From: JBDTVS01 sp040007095
GTDB lineage: Bacteria > Acidobacteriota > Vicinamibacteria > Vicinamibacterales > CAVVIG01
Length of the DNA stretch: 64,000 bases
NCBI GenBank assembly: GCA_040007095.1
Contig: JBDTVS010000111.1
Span: 62,001 to 126,000 of the forward strand
Direction: 5' to 3'
Part shown: positions 33,913 to 43,300 of the stretch, one piece after another
Numbering within the stretch: position 1 is the stretch's first letter
Layout: each line of letters starts with the position of its first letter
Position numbers and translations under genes: made by a program
The notes under the pieces: generated by a model
The model's input: the letters and a program-made list of their open reading frames with translations, nothing else
Told to the model about the DNA's origin: nothing
Databases searched by the model: none

Positions 33913-34707
33913 GTGCAACGCCCCGGCCCGAACTGGCACACCATCGTCCTCGACATCGAGGGTACGACGACGCCGATCGCGTTCGTCTACGAGGTGTTGT
34001 TCCCGTTCGTGCGCCGACGCCTGCGTGGCTACCTGCTGGATCCGCGCAGCCGGGGCGCGCTGGACGAACCGTTGCGACTGCTGCGGGACGAATGGGCCGC
34101 ATTGGCGGATCGAGCGCGCGAAGGGCCGCCCTGGCTCGTCCCTCCCATGCCTGGATCCCCGCCGCGCGACGAAGAGTCATTGGGCCCGGCAGACTCTCGA
34201 CACGTGGAGTATCCGGAGTCGCTCGCGGCGTACATCGAAGGGCTGATGGACGAGGATCGCAAATCGCACGGCCTCAAGTTGCTGCAGGGCAGGATGTGGG
34301 AAGAAGGCTATCGGAGCGGCGAGCTGAACGGTGACGTGTTTGCGGACGTTGCTCCGGCGCTGCGGCGTTGGCGGGACGCGGGTGCCGCGGTCGCCATCTA
34401 TTCTTCCGGAAGCGAGCTGGCACAACGGCTCCTGTTCGGAACCACCGCCTTCGGTGACCTGACGCCGCTCATTGCGCGCTTCTTCGACACGGCGGTGGGC
34501 GCGAAGCAGGCCGCACAGAGCTACCATCGCATCGCGCGTGAGCTCGGCGTGCTTCCGGACCAGATGCTGTATATCTCGGACGTGACCACTGAACTCGATG
34601 CAGCGCGCGAGGCGGGGTGCCAGGTGCGGTTGTGCATCCGACCCGGCAACCGACCGCAACCGCGGCACAGTTACTCCGTGATCCAGAGCTTTGCTGAGGT
34701 TCCGTGA
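33913..34707 (+). CDS. mtnC: Enolase-phosphatase E1 (HAD family)
   Basis: MtnC enolises and dephosphorylates 2,3-diketo-5-methylthiopentyl-1-phosphate to the acireductone. The 264-residue protein has HAD motif I VLDIEGTTTPI, motif II YSSGS, a Lys in VGAKQAAQSY and motif IV YISDVTTELD. The GTG at 33913 (VQRPGPNWHTIV) was chosen because the longer frame to 33784 overlaps mtnD. Its stop overlaps the GTG start of yidD. Confidence 0.94.
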   Translation: MQRPGPNWHTIVLDIEGTTTPIAFVYEVLFPFVRRRLRGYLLDPRSRGALDEPLRLLRDEWAALADRAREGPPWLVPPMPGSPPRDEESLGPADSRHVEYPESLAAYIEGLMDEDRKSHGLKLLQGRMWEEGYRSGELNGDVFADVAPALRRWRDAGAAVAIYSSGSELAQRLLFGTTAFGDLTPLIARFFDTAVGAKQAAQSYHRIARELGVLPDQMLYISDVTTELDAAREAGCQVRLCIRPGNRPQPRHSYSVIQSFAEVP

Positions 34708-35072
34708 AGGCCACCACGGCGGGCGTGGCGTTGCGCAGAGGCGCCGTGCTGGTGCCGCTCCTGATCGTTGTGCTGTTGATCGTCGATCTGCGGCGGCCTC
34801 CCGATCGGCAACTCACCGCGGCGATGGCGATACGCGCGATTCATCTCTACCAGCGCGCCTTCGCTGTCCGGTTGTCACGGCTGGCCGGGAGTGATTGCCG
34901 ATTTGCGCCAAGTTGCAGCCGCTATGCGGAGGCGGCGATTCGACACTACGGACTGTTGAGCGGTGGCGGGCGGTCATTGGTTCGCATCGTGCGCTGCGGT
35001 CCATGGACGCCGCACGGCACCGTTGATCTGCCCTTCGAGGGTTATCGTATGGCGACCGCAGCGCCCGAGTGA
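34704..35072 (+). CDS. yidD: YidD-type membrane protein insertion efficiency factor
   Basis: The 122-residue protein has the YidD core CRFAPSCSRYAEAAI and the following conserved CGPWTPHGTVD segment. YidD aids YidC-dependent membrane protein insertion. Here it carries an N-terminal hydrophobic helix (about residues 12-30) not usual for YidD, so it may be membrane anchored. The GTG at 34704 overlaps the mtnC stop (GTGA), which suggests translational coupling, an unusual genomic context because yidD normally lies with rnpA and yidC. Confidence 0.88.
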   Translation: MKATTAGVALRRGAVLVPLLIVVLLIVDLRRPPDRQLTAAMAIRAIHLYQRAFAVRLSRLAGSDCRFAPSCSRYAEAAIRHYGLLSGGGRSLVRIVRCGPWTPHGTVDLPFEGYRMATAAPE

Positions 35073-35150
35073 CGTCGGCGGCCCGCCGAGCCGCGATCTT
35101 ACCGGAAGCTCAACCAATGCACTAACGGCCTGTGTTAGCATGCGAGACTG

Positions 35151-35669
35151 ATGAAGCCGACTTTTATGCTCGCGGCCTGTGGCGCACTTATCCTCGGCAC
35201 CAGCCTGGGTGCCGCGACGCTCCAGATCACCAGTTCCGCGTTTGCCGCGAACGCCGCGATTCCCTCGAAATATACCTGCGATGGCCAGGGCATGAATCCG
35301 CCGATCTCGTTCGCCGGCGTGCCTCCCAAGACTCAAAGCCTCGTGCTGATCGTGGACGACCCGGACGTGCCGAAGAACCTGATGCCTTCAGGGGTCTTTG
35401 ACCACTGGCTTGTGTGGGACCTGGAGCCGACGAGCAAGGGGTTTGCTGAGGGCGACGGAAAAGGCGGCGTCAACGGCATGGGCCAGGAGGGTTTCATGGG
35501 GCCGTGCCCGCCGGACCGCGAACACCGCTACTTTTTCAAGCTGTACGCGCTCGATACCAAGCTGACTGGCGTCAAGATCGCCAACAAAGCCGACCTCGAG
35601 ACGGCCATGAACGGCCATATCATTGAGAAGGCCGAGCTCATTGGACGCTACGCGCGCACGGGAAAGTAG
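35151..35669 (+). CDS. YbhB/YbcL-family PEBP (Raf-kinase-inhibitor-like) protein
   Basis: The 172-residue protein has a signal peptide (MKPTFMLAACGALILGTSLG) and the PEBP core: YTCDGQGMNPP, DDPD, DHWLVWDLEP, GPCPPDREHRYFFKLYALD. PEBP proteins bind phospholipid or small anions. The bacterial role is unclear; YbhB-type members are often periplasmic. It stands 79 bp after yidD on the same strand. Confidence 0.92.
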   Translation: MKPTFMLAACGALILGTSLGAATLQITSSAFAANAAIPSKYTCDGQGMNPPISFAGVPPKTQSLVLIVDDPDVPKNLMPSGVFDHWLVWDLEPTSKGFAEGDGKGGVNGMGQEGFMGPCPPDREHRYFFKLYALDTKLTGVKIANKADLETAMNGHIIEKAELIGRYARTGK

Positions 35670-35742
35670 ACCGTCTCGCCGGTTGGACGCCCGGTAGTTC
35701 GGGCAGGCCAGCCACACAACTCGAGAGGAACAAGAGAACCAG

Positions 35743-36786
35743 ATGTTCAAGCGAATTGTCATCGCAGCCGTGGCCTGTGTCGGATCGATTTCCCTCGCCG
35801 CGCAGGGCTCCAGTCAGGGTCCCGTCCCGGCCGAGACGGCGGCGGGCAAGGCGGCCGGCAAACCGGCGAAAAAGCCGTACGTCGTGCCAAAAACACCATG
35901 GGGCGATCCGGACTTGCAAGGCAACTACACGAACAAGTACGAGCAGGGGACGCCTTTCGAGCGCCCGGCGGAGTTCGAAGGCAAGCGCGTCGAGGATATC
36001 CAGGGGAAGGAACTCGCTGACATCATCCAGCGACGGCAACAGCAGGCGATTGACCGAGCGCCGTTCCTCTCTGGCGATCCCACCGGCACCATCGCCGGCC
36101 CGATGGAGTTCCGCGATATTTACGAGGTGAGCAAGGCGTCGCGCCCCTGGTTCGTCACCGAGCCGAGCGACGGCAAGATTCCGCCGATGACACAGGAAGG
36201 GCAGCGCCGCATCGCGGCGCGTCCACGAACCGGCAGCAGCTTCAGCAACGGCGTGTACGACAGCTACGAGAACCTGGGCCTGTACGATCGCTGCATCACG
36301 CGCGGCTATCCGAGCTCGATGCTTCCGGCGATCTACGGCGACTCATATCAAATAGTCCAGGGCCAGGGCTTCGTGGCCATTCGCATCGAGATGATTCACG
36401 AGACTCGCGTCATCCCGATCGGGAACCAGGCGCACGTCAGCAAGGGCATCGCCCTCGACATGGGAGACCCCCGCGGTCACTGGGAAGGGAACACGCTCGT
36501 GGTCGAGACGACGAATTTCAGGGATCGCAGCATCTATCGCAACGGCAATCCTGAGAAGATGCGTCTCGTCGAGCGGTTCACGCGCGTTTCGCCCCAGACC
36601 ATCGAGTGGTCGGTCACTGTGGACGATCGGACGACGTGGACCCGGCCGTGGACGTTTGCCATGCCTTTGACGATGAACGACGCGGAGCCGCTGTATGAAT
36701 ACGCGTGCCACGAGGGCAACTACGCGATCCAGAACATCTTGAGCGGTTCCCGCGCGGCGGACGCCGCGGCTCGCGCTCAGAAGTAA
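35743..36786 (+). CDS. Secreted GHWEG-family protein of unknown function
   Basis: The 347-residue protein has a signal peptide (MFKRIVIAAVACVGSISLAAQ) and the blocks WGDPDLQGNYTN, YDRCITRG, MIHETRVIPI, MGDPRGHWEGNTLVVETTN, VERFTR and YEYACHEGNY. The last blocks are shared with the proteins at 45559, 56855 and, more distantly, 55587 and 58449. I do not recognise a named family, and no catalytic motif is obvious; the conserved aromatic/Glu pattern suggests binding of a sugar or lipid. It ends 35 bp before the inverted repeat that fronts the receptor gene, and might belong to the same regulon. Confidence 0.87.
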   Translation: MFKRIVIAAVACVGSISLAAQGSSQGPVPAETAAGKAAGKPAKKPYVVPKTPWGDPDLQGNYTNKYEQGTPFERPAEFEGKRVEDIQGKELADIIQRRQQQAIDRAPFLSGDPTGTIAGPMEFRDIYEVSKASRPWFVTEPSDGKIPPMTQEGQRRIAARPRTGSSFSNGVYDSYENLGLYDRCITRGYPSSMLPAIYGDSYQIVQGQGFVAIRIEMIHETRVIPIGNQAHVSKGIALDMGDPRGHWEGNTLVVETTNFRDRSIYRNGNPEKMRLVERFTRVSPQTIEWSVTVDDRTTWTRPWTFAMPLTMNDAEPLYEYACHEGNYAIQNILSGSRAADAAARAQK

Positions 36787-36821
36787 GCGGCGCTCTTACC
36801 CGACACATCCAAATTTCCGTA

Positions 36822-36854
36822 TTCTGGCCGATTTGACGCTCAAATCGGCCAGAA
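36822..36854. promoter_or_regulatory. 15-bp perfect inverted repeat upstream of receptor 1
   Basis: TTCTGGCCGATTTGA is followed by CGC and its exact complement TCAAATCGGCCAGAA. The right end is 14 bp before the -35 hexamer of receptor 1. The same two arms recur 15 bp before the -35 of receptor 2. A regulator binding site is likely; an upstream-gene terminator is the alternative. Confidence 0.75.
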
Positions 36855-36868
36855 CTCCGTACATTCCC

Positions 36869-36897
36869 TTGACGCTCAATTTGCGACTTCCTAATAT
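36869..36897 (+). promoter_or_regulatory. Sigma70-like promoter of receptor 1
   Basis: TTGACG at 36869-36874 and TAATAT at 36892-36897 are 17 bp apart, a near-consensus pair. Transcription should start near 36904, giving a leader of about 86 bases to the ATG at 36990. Confidence 0.75.
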
Positions 36898-36904
36898 GCC
36901 CCTG

Positions 36905-36938
36905 TTTGTGAAGTAGCCCGCGAAGACTACCCCACAAA
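36905..36938 (+). promoter_or_regulatory. Leader hairpin of receptor 1 mRNA
   Basis: TTTGTG-AA-GTAG pairs with CTAC-CC-CACAAA around a ten-base loop, right at the predicted transcription start. Receptor 2 has a hairpin in the same place. It may stabilise the mRNA 5' end or affect translation. Confidence 0.55.
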
Positions 36939-36989
36939 AGTGCGTGAATTCAGGCGGACGGTGGGAGGGCGCGGTTTCAAGGAGAACTT

Positions 36990-39900
36990 ATGCATGTGTT
37001 GAGAAGGTTGCTGATCGGGCTCACCTCGCTGGTGATACTCCCGGCTGGCGCGTACGCACAGGCGTCCATCGCGGGCGTGGTCAAGGACTCATCCGGCGCC
37101 ATCCTGCCCGGCGTGACCGTCGAGGCGGCCAGCCCGGTGCTCATCGAGAAAGTCCGCAGCGCCGTGTCGGACGGCGCAGGGCTGTACCGCATCGTTGATC
37201 TTCGTCCCGGCACCTATTCGATGACGTTCACGTTGCCGGGCTTCACCTCGGTCAAGCGCGATGGCGTCGAGTTGACCGGCTCCTTCACCGCGACCATCAA
37301 CGCAGAATTGAAGGTGGGCGCCGTCGCGGAAACGATCACCGTCACTGGAGAGACGCCCGTCGTGGACCTCCAGAGCGCCAAGCGCGAGACCGTGCTCAGA
37401 GGCGACGTGATCGAGTCGCTGCCCGGCACGCACGCCTACGGCTCGCTTCTGAACGCCATCCCCGGCGTCACCGTCGACGGCAATGGCGCCGCCAACTCGC
37501 CGACGATGACGTTCTTCACGGCCAGGGGCGGCAGCACCAACGAGGGCCGCATGACGATCAACGGCATGGTGGTCGCCGCGTCGTTCAACGGCGGGGGCGT
37601 CTCGTCGCTCGCCTACGACGCGAACAACGTCGAGGAAGTCTCGGTGGTCGTCGCCGGCGGCATGGGCGACACCGACGTCGGCGGGCCGGTGATGAATCTC
37701 GTGCCGCGAACCGGCGGCAACACCTTCAAGGGCCAGGTGTTCTGGAACACCGCCGGAACCTGGTCGCGTGGCGACAACCTCGACGATCAACTGCGCAACC
37801 TCCAGACGCCGATCACGCTCGGCCCAGGGATCATCGGGTCCTACGATTTCAATCCCTCGTACGGAGGGCCGATCAAGCGCGACAAGTTGTGGTTCTGGGG
37901 AAGCTATCGCAAGTTCAACACCGCGCAGGGCGTCGAGGGCATCTTCGCCAACAAGTATGCGCTCGACCCGGCGCACTGGGACTACCTGAAGGACTCGAGC
38001 ATTTCAGCGCGCAACGTGCAGGGCCGCGACATCTACCAGGGCCGCATCACGGCACAGGTGACGCCGAAGAACCGGGTCATGTTCTCCCATGAGTATCAGT
38101 TGAGGTGCGAGGGTTCGACGCTGACGACCAGCGGTGACGGATGCCGCCAGCGGGGGGCCGACTGGATCGCGCTCGGCTCCACCACGCAGTCTCCGGAAGC
38201 GAACACGGGGTACTTCAAGCTTCCGTACTATGTCACTCAGGCGACGTGGACGGCACCCGTCACCAGTCGCATCCTGTTCGAAGCCGGCTTCTCGCGATTC
38301 GCCTACTGGACCAACAACGGACCTGGACAGACCCCTCCGGATGGAACCATGGCGTTGATCCCGGTCACGGAGCAGTCGGCGATCGACGGCCATCCCGCGA
38401 ACTTCATCTATCGCGCCGTGAACAGCTACTTCTACAACTGGGCGAATCCCGATAACTGGCGCGCATCGCTCTCCTACGTCAGCGGATCGAACAGCATCAG
38501 GGTAGGCTACCAGGGTTCGTTTTCGATCTCCGATACGCAGACGATGACCAACGATTCGCTGCTCGCGTATCGATTCCAGAACCGCATTCCCAATCAGTTC
38601 ACCTACCGCCTGCCGATGTGGCAGGTGGGCGATCGCACCGAGACCGCGTCAATGTATGTCGAGGATTCCTGGACGCGCGGGCGGCTGACGCTGCAGGGCG
38701 CGTTGCGGTACGACCGCGCGTGGAGCTTCAGCCCGGCGGAGGGCAACGGCACGACGGTCGCCTCGCGGTTCAATGCGGCGGCGATCACGTTCCCGCGCAC
38801 GGACGGGGTCAACGCGTACAACGACCTCACGCCGCGCTTCGGCGCCGCCTACGACGTGTTCGGCACCGGCAAGACGGCGATCAAGTTCAACCTCGGACAC
38901 TATCTCGCGCCGGCGACCAACGATAGCCGGTACACGCTCAACAACCCGGCCGCGACCGCCAAGATCGTGACGAGCGTCGCGCGCACCTGGGCCGACAGCA
39001 ACGGTAACTTCGCGGTCGACTGCGACATCCTGAACCCCGCGGCGCAAAGCGGGGCAGGGAGAGACACCTGCGGCGAAGTCACCGGCAACTCGCTGAACTT
39101 CGGTAAAACCGGCAACAACGTCGCGCAGGTCAACGAGGCCATGCTCCACGGCTGGGGCGTCCGGCCGAATGACTGGCAGATGGGTCTCAACGTGCAGCAC
39201 GAATTGATGCCGCGCGTCTCGCTCGACGTTGGCTACAACCGCCGCTATTTCCACTGGCGCGAAGCGGGCGGCCAGGGCAGCGTCACCGACAATCTCCTGG
39301 TGGGTCCGTCCGATTACACCGCCTGGACCATCAACGCTCCCGTCGATTCGAGACTTCCAGATGGCGGCGGCTATCCGATTACGAGTTACGTGTTGACGGC
39401 TGCAGCTTCCGGGCGAGGTGCGACGAACTACATCACGCTCGCCACCGACTACGGTCCGGAGCGCACCGACTACTGGCACGGTGTCGACGTCACGGTGAAC
39501 GCCCGGCTGCGCAACCAGCTGAACCTTCAGGTCGGCACGAGCACGGGGCGGGCCGTGACCGACAACTGCGCCACCACCGTCTTAATCGATAGTCCCGACC
39601 CGCGGAACTGCCGCAGCGTGGAGCCGTTCCTGACGACGCTTCGTGGCTCGGTGGCGTACACGATTCCGAAGGTCGATGTGCTGATTGCGGCCACGATGAG
39701 CTCGCAGTCAGGGATCGCGCTCAGCACGGCCGGGATCGTCAATGGAACGACCTTGAACGGCGCTGCCTGGAACGTGCCGAACACGGTGGTTCAGCAGTTG
39801 CTCGGTCGCCTCCCGCCTGGCGCGCTCGCGACCGGCACCACGGTCGTTCCGCTGCTCGACACCGACCACCGATTGTATGGGCCTCGCAGAAACGCGATCG

Positions 39901-40103
39901 ACATGCGGTTCGCGAAAATCGTGAAGTTCCGCACCACGCGCACGAATGTCGGCGTGGATATCGGCAACCTGCTGAACAGCAACCAGGCGACGGCGTACCA
40001 GGCGCAATACGACTATGTCCAGTCGAACGGCGGCTCGTGGCTCGACCCCACGACCATCCGCCAGCCCCGGTTCGCGCGGTTCAGCTTGACGTTCAGTTTC
40101 TAG
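36990..40103 (+). CDS. Oar-like TonB-dependent receptor with carboxypeptidase-regulatory-like N-domain (receptor 1)
   Basis: The 1037-residue outer-membrane protein has a signal peptide (MHVLRRLLIGLTSLVILPAGAYAQ) and an N-terminal carboxypeptidase-regulatory-like beta-sandwich (about 25-100; SIAGVVKDSSGAILPGVTVEA). A TonB plug domain and a large beta-barrel follow, ending in FARFSLTFSF with a terminal Phe. Such receptors import large or glycan-derived substrates using TonB energy; the substrate is unknown. AAGGAGAAC lies just before the ATG at 36990. The next gene downstream is a paralogue of the same length. Confidence 0.95.
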   Translation: MHVLRRLLIGLTSLVILPAGAYAQASIAGVVKDSSGAILPGVTVEAASPVLIEKVRSAVSDGAGLYRIVDLRPGTYSMTFTLPGFTSVKRDGVELTGSFTATINAELKVGAVAETITVTGETPVVDLQSAKRETVLRGDVIESLPGTHAYGSLLNAIPGVTVDGNGAANSPTMTFFTARGGSTNEGRMTINGMVVAASFNGGGVSSLAYDANNVEEVSVVVAGGMGDTDVGGPVMNLVPRTGGNTFKGQVFWNTAGTWSRGDNLDDQLRNLQTPITLGPGIIGSYDFNPSYGGPIKRDKLWFWGSYRKFNTAQGVEGIFANKYALDPAHWDYLKDSSISARNVQGRDIYQGRITAQVTPKNRVMFSHEYQLRCEGSTLTTSGDGCRQRGADWIALGSTTQSPEANTGYFKLPYYVTQATWTAPVTSRILFEAGFSRFAYWTNNGPGQTPPDGTMALIPVTEQSAIDGHPANFIYRAVNSYFYNWANPDNWRASLSYVSGSNSIRVGYQGSFSISDTQTMTNDSLLAYRFQNRIPNQFTYRLPMWQVGDRTETASMYVEDSWTRGRLTLQGALRYDRAWSFSPAEGNGTTVASRFNAAAITFPRTDGVNAYNDLTPRFGAAYDVFGTGKTAIKFNLGHYLAPATNDSRYTLNNPAATAKIVTSVARTWADSNGNFAVDCDILNPAAQSGAGRDTCGEVTGNSLNFGKTGNNVAQVNEAMLHGWGVRPNDWQMGLNVQHELMPRVSLDVGYNRRYFHWREAGGQGSVTDNLLVGPSDYTAWTINAPVDSRLPDGGGYPITSYVLTAAASGRGATNYITLATDYGPERTDYWHGVDVTVNARLRNQLNLQVGTSTGRAVTDNCATTVLIDSPDPRNCRSVEPFLTTLRGSVAYTIPKVDVLIAATMSSQSGIALSTAGIVNGTTLNGAAWNVPNTVVQQLLGRLPPGALATGTTVVPLLDTDHRLYGPRRNAIDMRFAKIVKFRTTRTNVGVDIGNLLNSNQATAYQAQYDYVQSNGGSWLDPTTIRQPRFARFSLTFSF

Positions 40104-40160
40104 TCAGATGAGGTAGATCTCTAAGGAAATCGTTGCCCGCCCCGCATCCAACTTTCCGGA

Positions 40161-40194
40161 TTCTGGCCGATTTGAAACCTCAAATCGGCCAGAA
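40161..40194. promoter_or_regulatory. 15-bp perfect inverted repeat upstream of receptor 2
   Basis: TTCTGGCCGATTTGA is followed by AACC and its exact complement. It lies 58 bp beyond the stop of receptor 1 and 15 bp before the -35 hexamer of receptor 2. Confidence 0.75.
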
Positions 40195-40209
40195 CTTTCT
40201 GCATTCCCG

Positions 40210-40238
40210 TTGACCCGCATTTCAGACGTTTCTAACAT
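40210..40238 (+). promoter_or_regulatory. Sigma70-like promoter of receptor 2
   Basis: TTGACC at 40210-40215 and TAACAT at 40233-40238 are 17 bp apart. Transcription should begin near 40245. The arrangement relative to the inverted repeat copies that of receptor 1. Confidence 0.75.
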
Positions 40239-40251
40239 TCACTTGATTCGT

Positions 40252-40275
40252 GGAGTAGTCCAAAAGGACTACTCC
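40252..40275 (+). promoter_or_regulatory. Leader hairpin of receptor 2 mRNA
   Basis: GGAGTAGTCC, AAAA and GGACTACTCC form a perfect 10-bp stem starting about seven bases after the predicted start of transcription. It is not followed by a T-run, so it is unlikely to be a terminator for receptor 1. Confidence 0.65.
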
Positions 40276-40326
40276 GGCTGTTTCTGGCTCAGCGCAGACA
40301 GTTGGATGCACTTTCAAGGAGAACGC

Positions 40327-43300
40327 ATGCGCATGTTGAAGGGGTTATTGCTCGTCCTGGCGTGCCTGGTGATTCTGCCGGCGGCGGCGTTCGCTCAGGC
40401 GTCCATCACCGGCGTGGTCAAGGACGGATCCGGAGCCGTGCTTCCAGGCGTGACCGTCGAAGCATCCAGCGACGCGCTGATTGAAAAGGTCCGGTCCGCG
40501 GTGACCGATGGCAGTGGCCAATACCGAATTGTCGACTTGCGGGCCGGCACCTACACCGTCACCTTCTCGCTGACCGGTTTCAGCAGCATCAAGCGTGAAG
40601 GCGTCGAGCTGACCGGTTCGTTCACCGCGACGATCAACGCGGACATGAAGATCGGGACCCTGCAGGAGACCATCACGGTCACCGGCGAGACGCCGATCGT
40701 CGACACACAGAGTGTCCGTCGCCAGACGACCGTCTCGAATGAGGTCATCTCGTCCATGCCCGCGGCGCGCTCCTATGCGGGGGTCATGCTGTTGATTCCG
40801 GCCACGACGACGCAGGCCGGCGCCAATCTGGACATCCAAGTCACGCCCGGCATGCTCGTCTTCGGCGGTGCGGGCGGCCGAACAAACGAGGCACGCATTC
40901 AGGTAGACGGTCTGAACACGGGCGCGGCGTTCAACGGCGCGGGCGTGTCGAGCTACGTCGTCGACATCGGCAACGCCGCGGAAATCTCCATGACCACGTC
41001 GGGCGGCCTTGGGGAAGCAGAGGTTGGCGGCCCGTCGTTCAGCATCGTACCGAAGACTGGCGGAAACACCATCAAAGGCAGCGCGTACGCGTCGAACGTG
41101 ACGTCGGGGATGGTGGGCAACAACTACACACGGGATCTGCAGGACAAGGGCCTGACGACACCTGGCAAGCTCTATAAGCTCTGGGACTACAACGTCGGCG
41201 TGGGCGGACCAATCAAGAAGGATCGCATCTGGTTCTTCTTCCAGTTCCGCGACGAGGGCAGCCACCGGACGATTCCGGGCATGTTTGCCAACGCGAACAT
41301 GGGGGACGCTACGAAATGGACGTACGTGAAGGACACGACACGGCCGGCGGTCGCTGCCGGCAGCTGGCGCAACGCCTCTTTGCGACTGACGTTGCAGCCG
41401 ACGACGCGCAACAAGTTCAACGTGTTCTGGGATCAGCAGATGCCGTGTCAGGGAGCAGGCTATCTCGGCAGCAACGACGGATGCCGTCAATCGGGTCCAG
41501 GTGAGATCATCTGCGGCGCGGCCGGCGCCTCCAACCCGCCCTGCAGCGCGACTACGGCGCCAGAGATCGGGACGTATCTGGCCGGCTTCGGCCAACGGGT
41601 GCAACAAGCGACGTGGACCTCGCCTCTGACCAACAAGCTGCTCCTCGAAGCCGGGTTCGGCACGTATTGGAGCCAGTGGGGAGGCGTCAACCATCCCGGC
41701 AGCAACTTCACGCAACTTGTGGGCGTCACCGAGCAGTGCACGAACGCGGACTGCGCGAGCTTCGGCGGCATCCCAGGTCTCCAGTACCGCTCCGGCACCT
41801 ACCGACAGAACCTGCAGGGAACGGTGACATGGCGCGGCTCTGCCTCGTACGTGACCGGCGCCCAGAACATGAAAGTCGGTTACCAGGGCGGCTACCTGTA
41901 CGACAACCAATTCACCTACACGAACGACCAGTTCGCCGCCTACCGCTTCAACAGCGGCATCCCGAATCAGATCACCGAAAATATCAATGCCTTCCCGGCG
42001 CAGCAGCGCGTTCGCTACGACTCGTTGTATGCCCAGGATCAGGTGACCCGCGGCCGGTTCACGGTGCAGGGCGCACTGCGTTACGATCGTGCCTGGAGCT
42101 TCTTCCCCGAGGTGACGGTCGGTCCGGTTCGCTTCCTGCCCACGGCAGTCACCTATCCGTTTACCGAGGGCGTCAACAGCTATAAGGACCTCACGCCTCG
42201 TGGCGGCCTCGCCATTGACGTCTTTGGCAATGGCAAGACGTCCGTGAAGGTCAACGTCGGCAGGTATCTGCAGGCCGCGCAGAACGGCCTGGCGTACGGC
42301 GCGCTCAGGCCGAGCAGCCGGTTGCAGACGACCACGACACGGACCTGGAGCGACCTCAACGGCAACTACATTCCCGACTGCGATCTCCGGAACCCCGGGG
42401 CGCAATCTCCAGCGACCACGGGTAGCGTCGATAATTGCACAGCGGTCGCGAATTCGGGCTTCGGCACGAACGCCTTCACGAGCGATCTCGACCAGACGCT
42501 CCGCAACGGCTGGGGCGTTCGGCCTGGCGACTGGGGGTTCGGCGCGTCAGTTCAGCAGGAAATCCTGCCGCGCGTTTCAGTCGAAGTGGGATACAACCGA
42601 CGCTGGCTGAACAACTTCACGTGGGACGACAACGTGCTGCAGGCGACGTCGGACTACAAGTCGTTCACCGTCGTCGCGCCGCAGGACTCACGGCTCGAGG
42701 GTTTCGCCAACCAGACGAGCGGCTTGCTGTACAACGTCAACCCGAATGTTCAGGCGGCGACGAACAACGTGACCAAGCTCGCTAGCGATGCCGGTGGCAA
42801 CTACACCCAGGTCTACAACGGCATTCTCCTGAACATCAGCGCGCGGCCTCGCAGCGGCCTTGTCTTCCAGGGCGGTTTCAACACAGGAGCGACGAGAACC
42901 GACTACTGCGACGTCCGGACCGCGTCGCCGGAGTACACGGTGGTCGGCGCGCAAAGCCCGAACAACCCCTGGTGTAACACCTCGACCGGGTTGGTAACGC
43001 GGTACACCGGCCTGGGCTCCTATACGATTCCGAAGATCGACGTCCTCTTCTCCGGCACATTCCGGAGCGACCAGGGAGCGCCGCTCGCGGCGAATTGGAC
43101 GATCACGAACACCAACGCTCAGTGGACCTCGATCACCCAACAACTCGGGCGTGCGCCAGCCAACAACGCCACGAGCCTCGTCGTGAACATCGTCGAACCG
43201 GGTAAGCTCTATGGCGACCGTGTCAACGAGTTCGACCTGCGCTTCGCGAAGATCCTGCGGTTCGGGAGAACGCGGACCAACATCGGCTTCGATCTTTACA

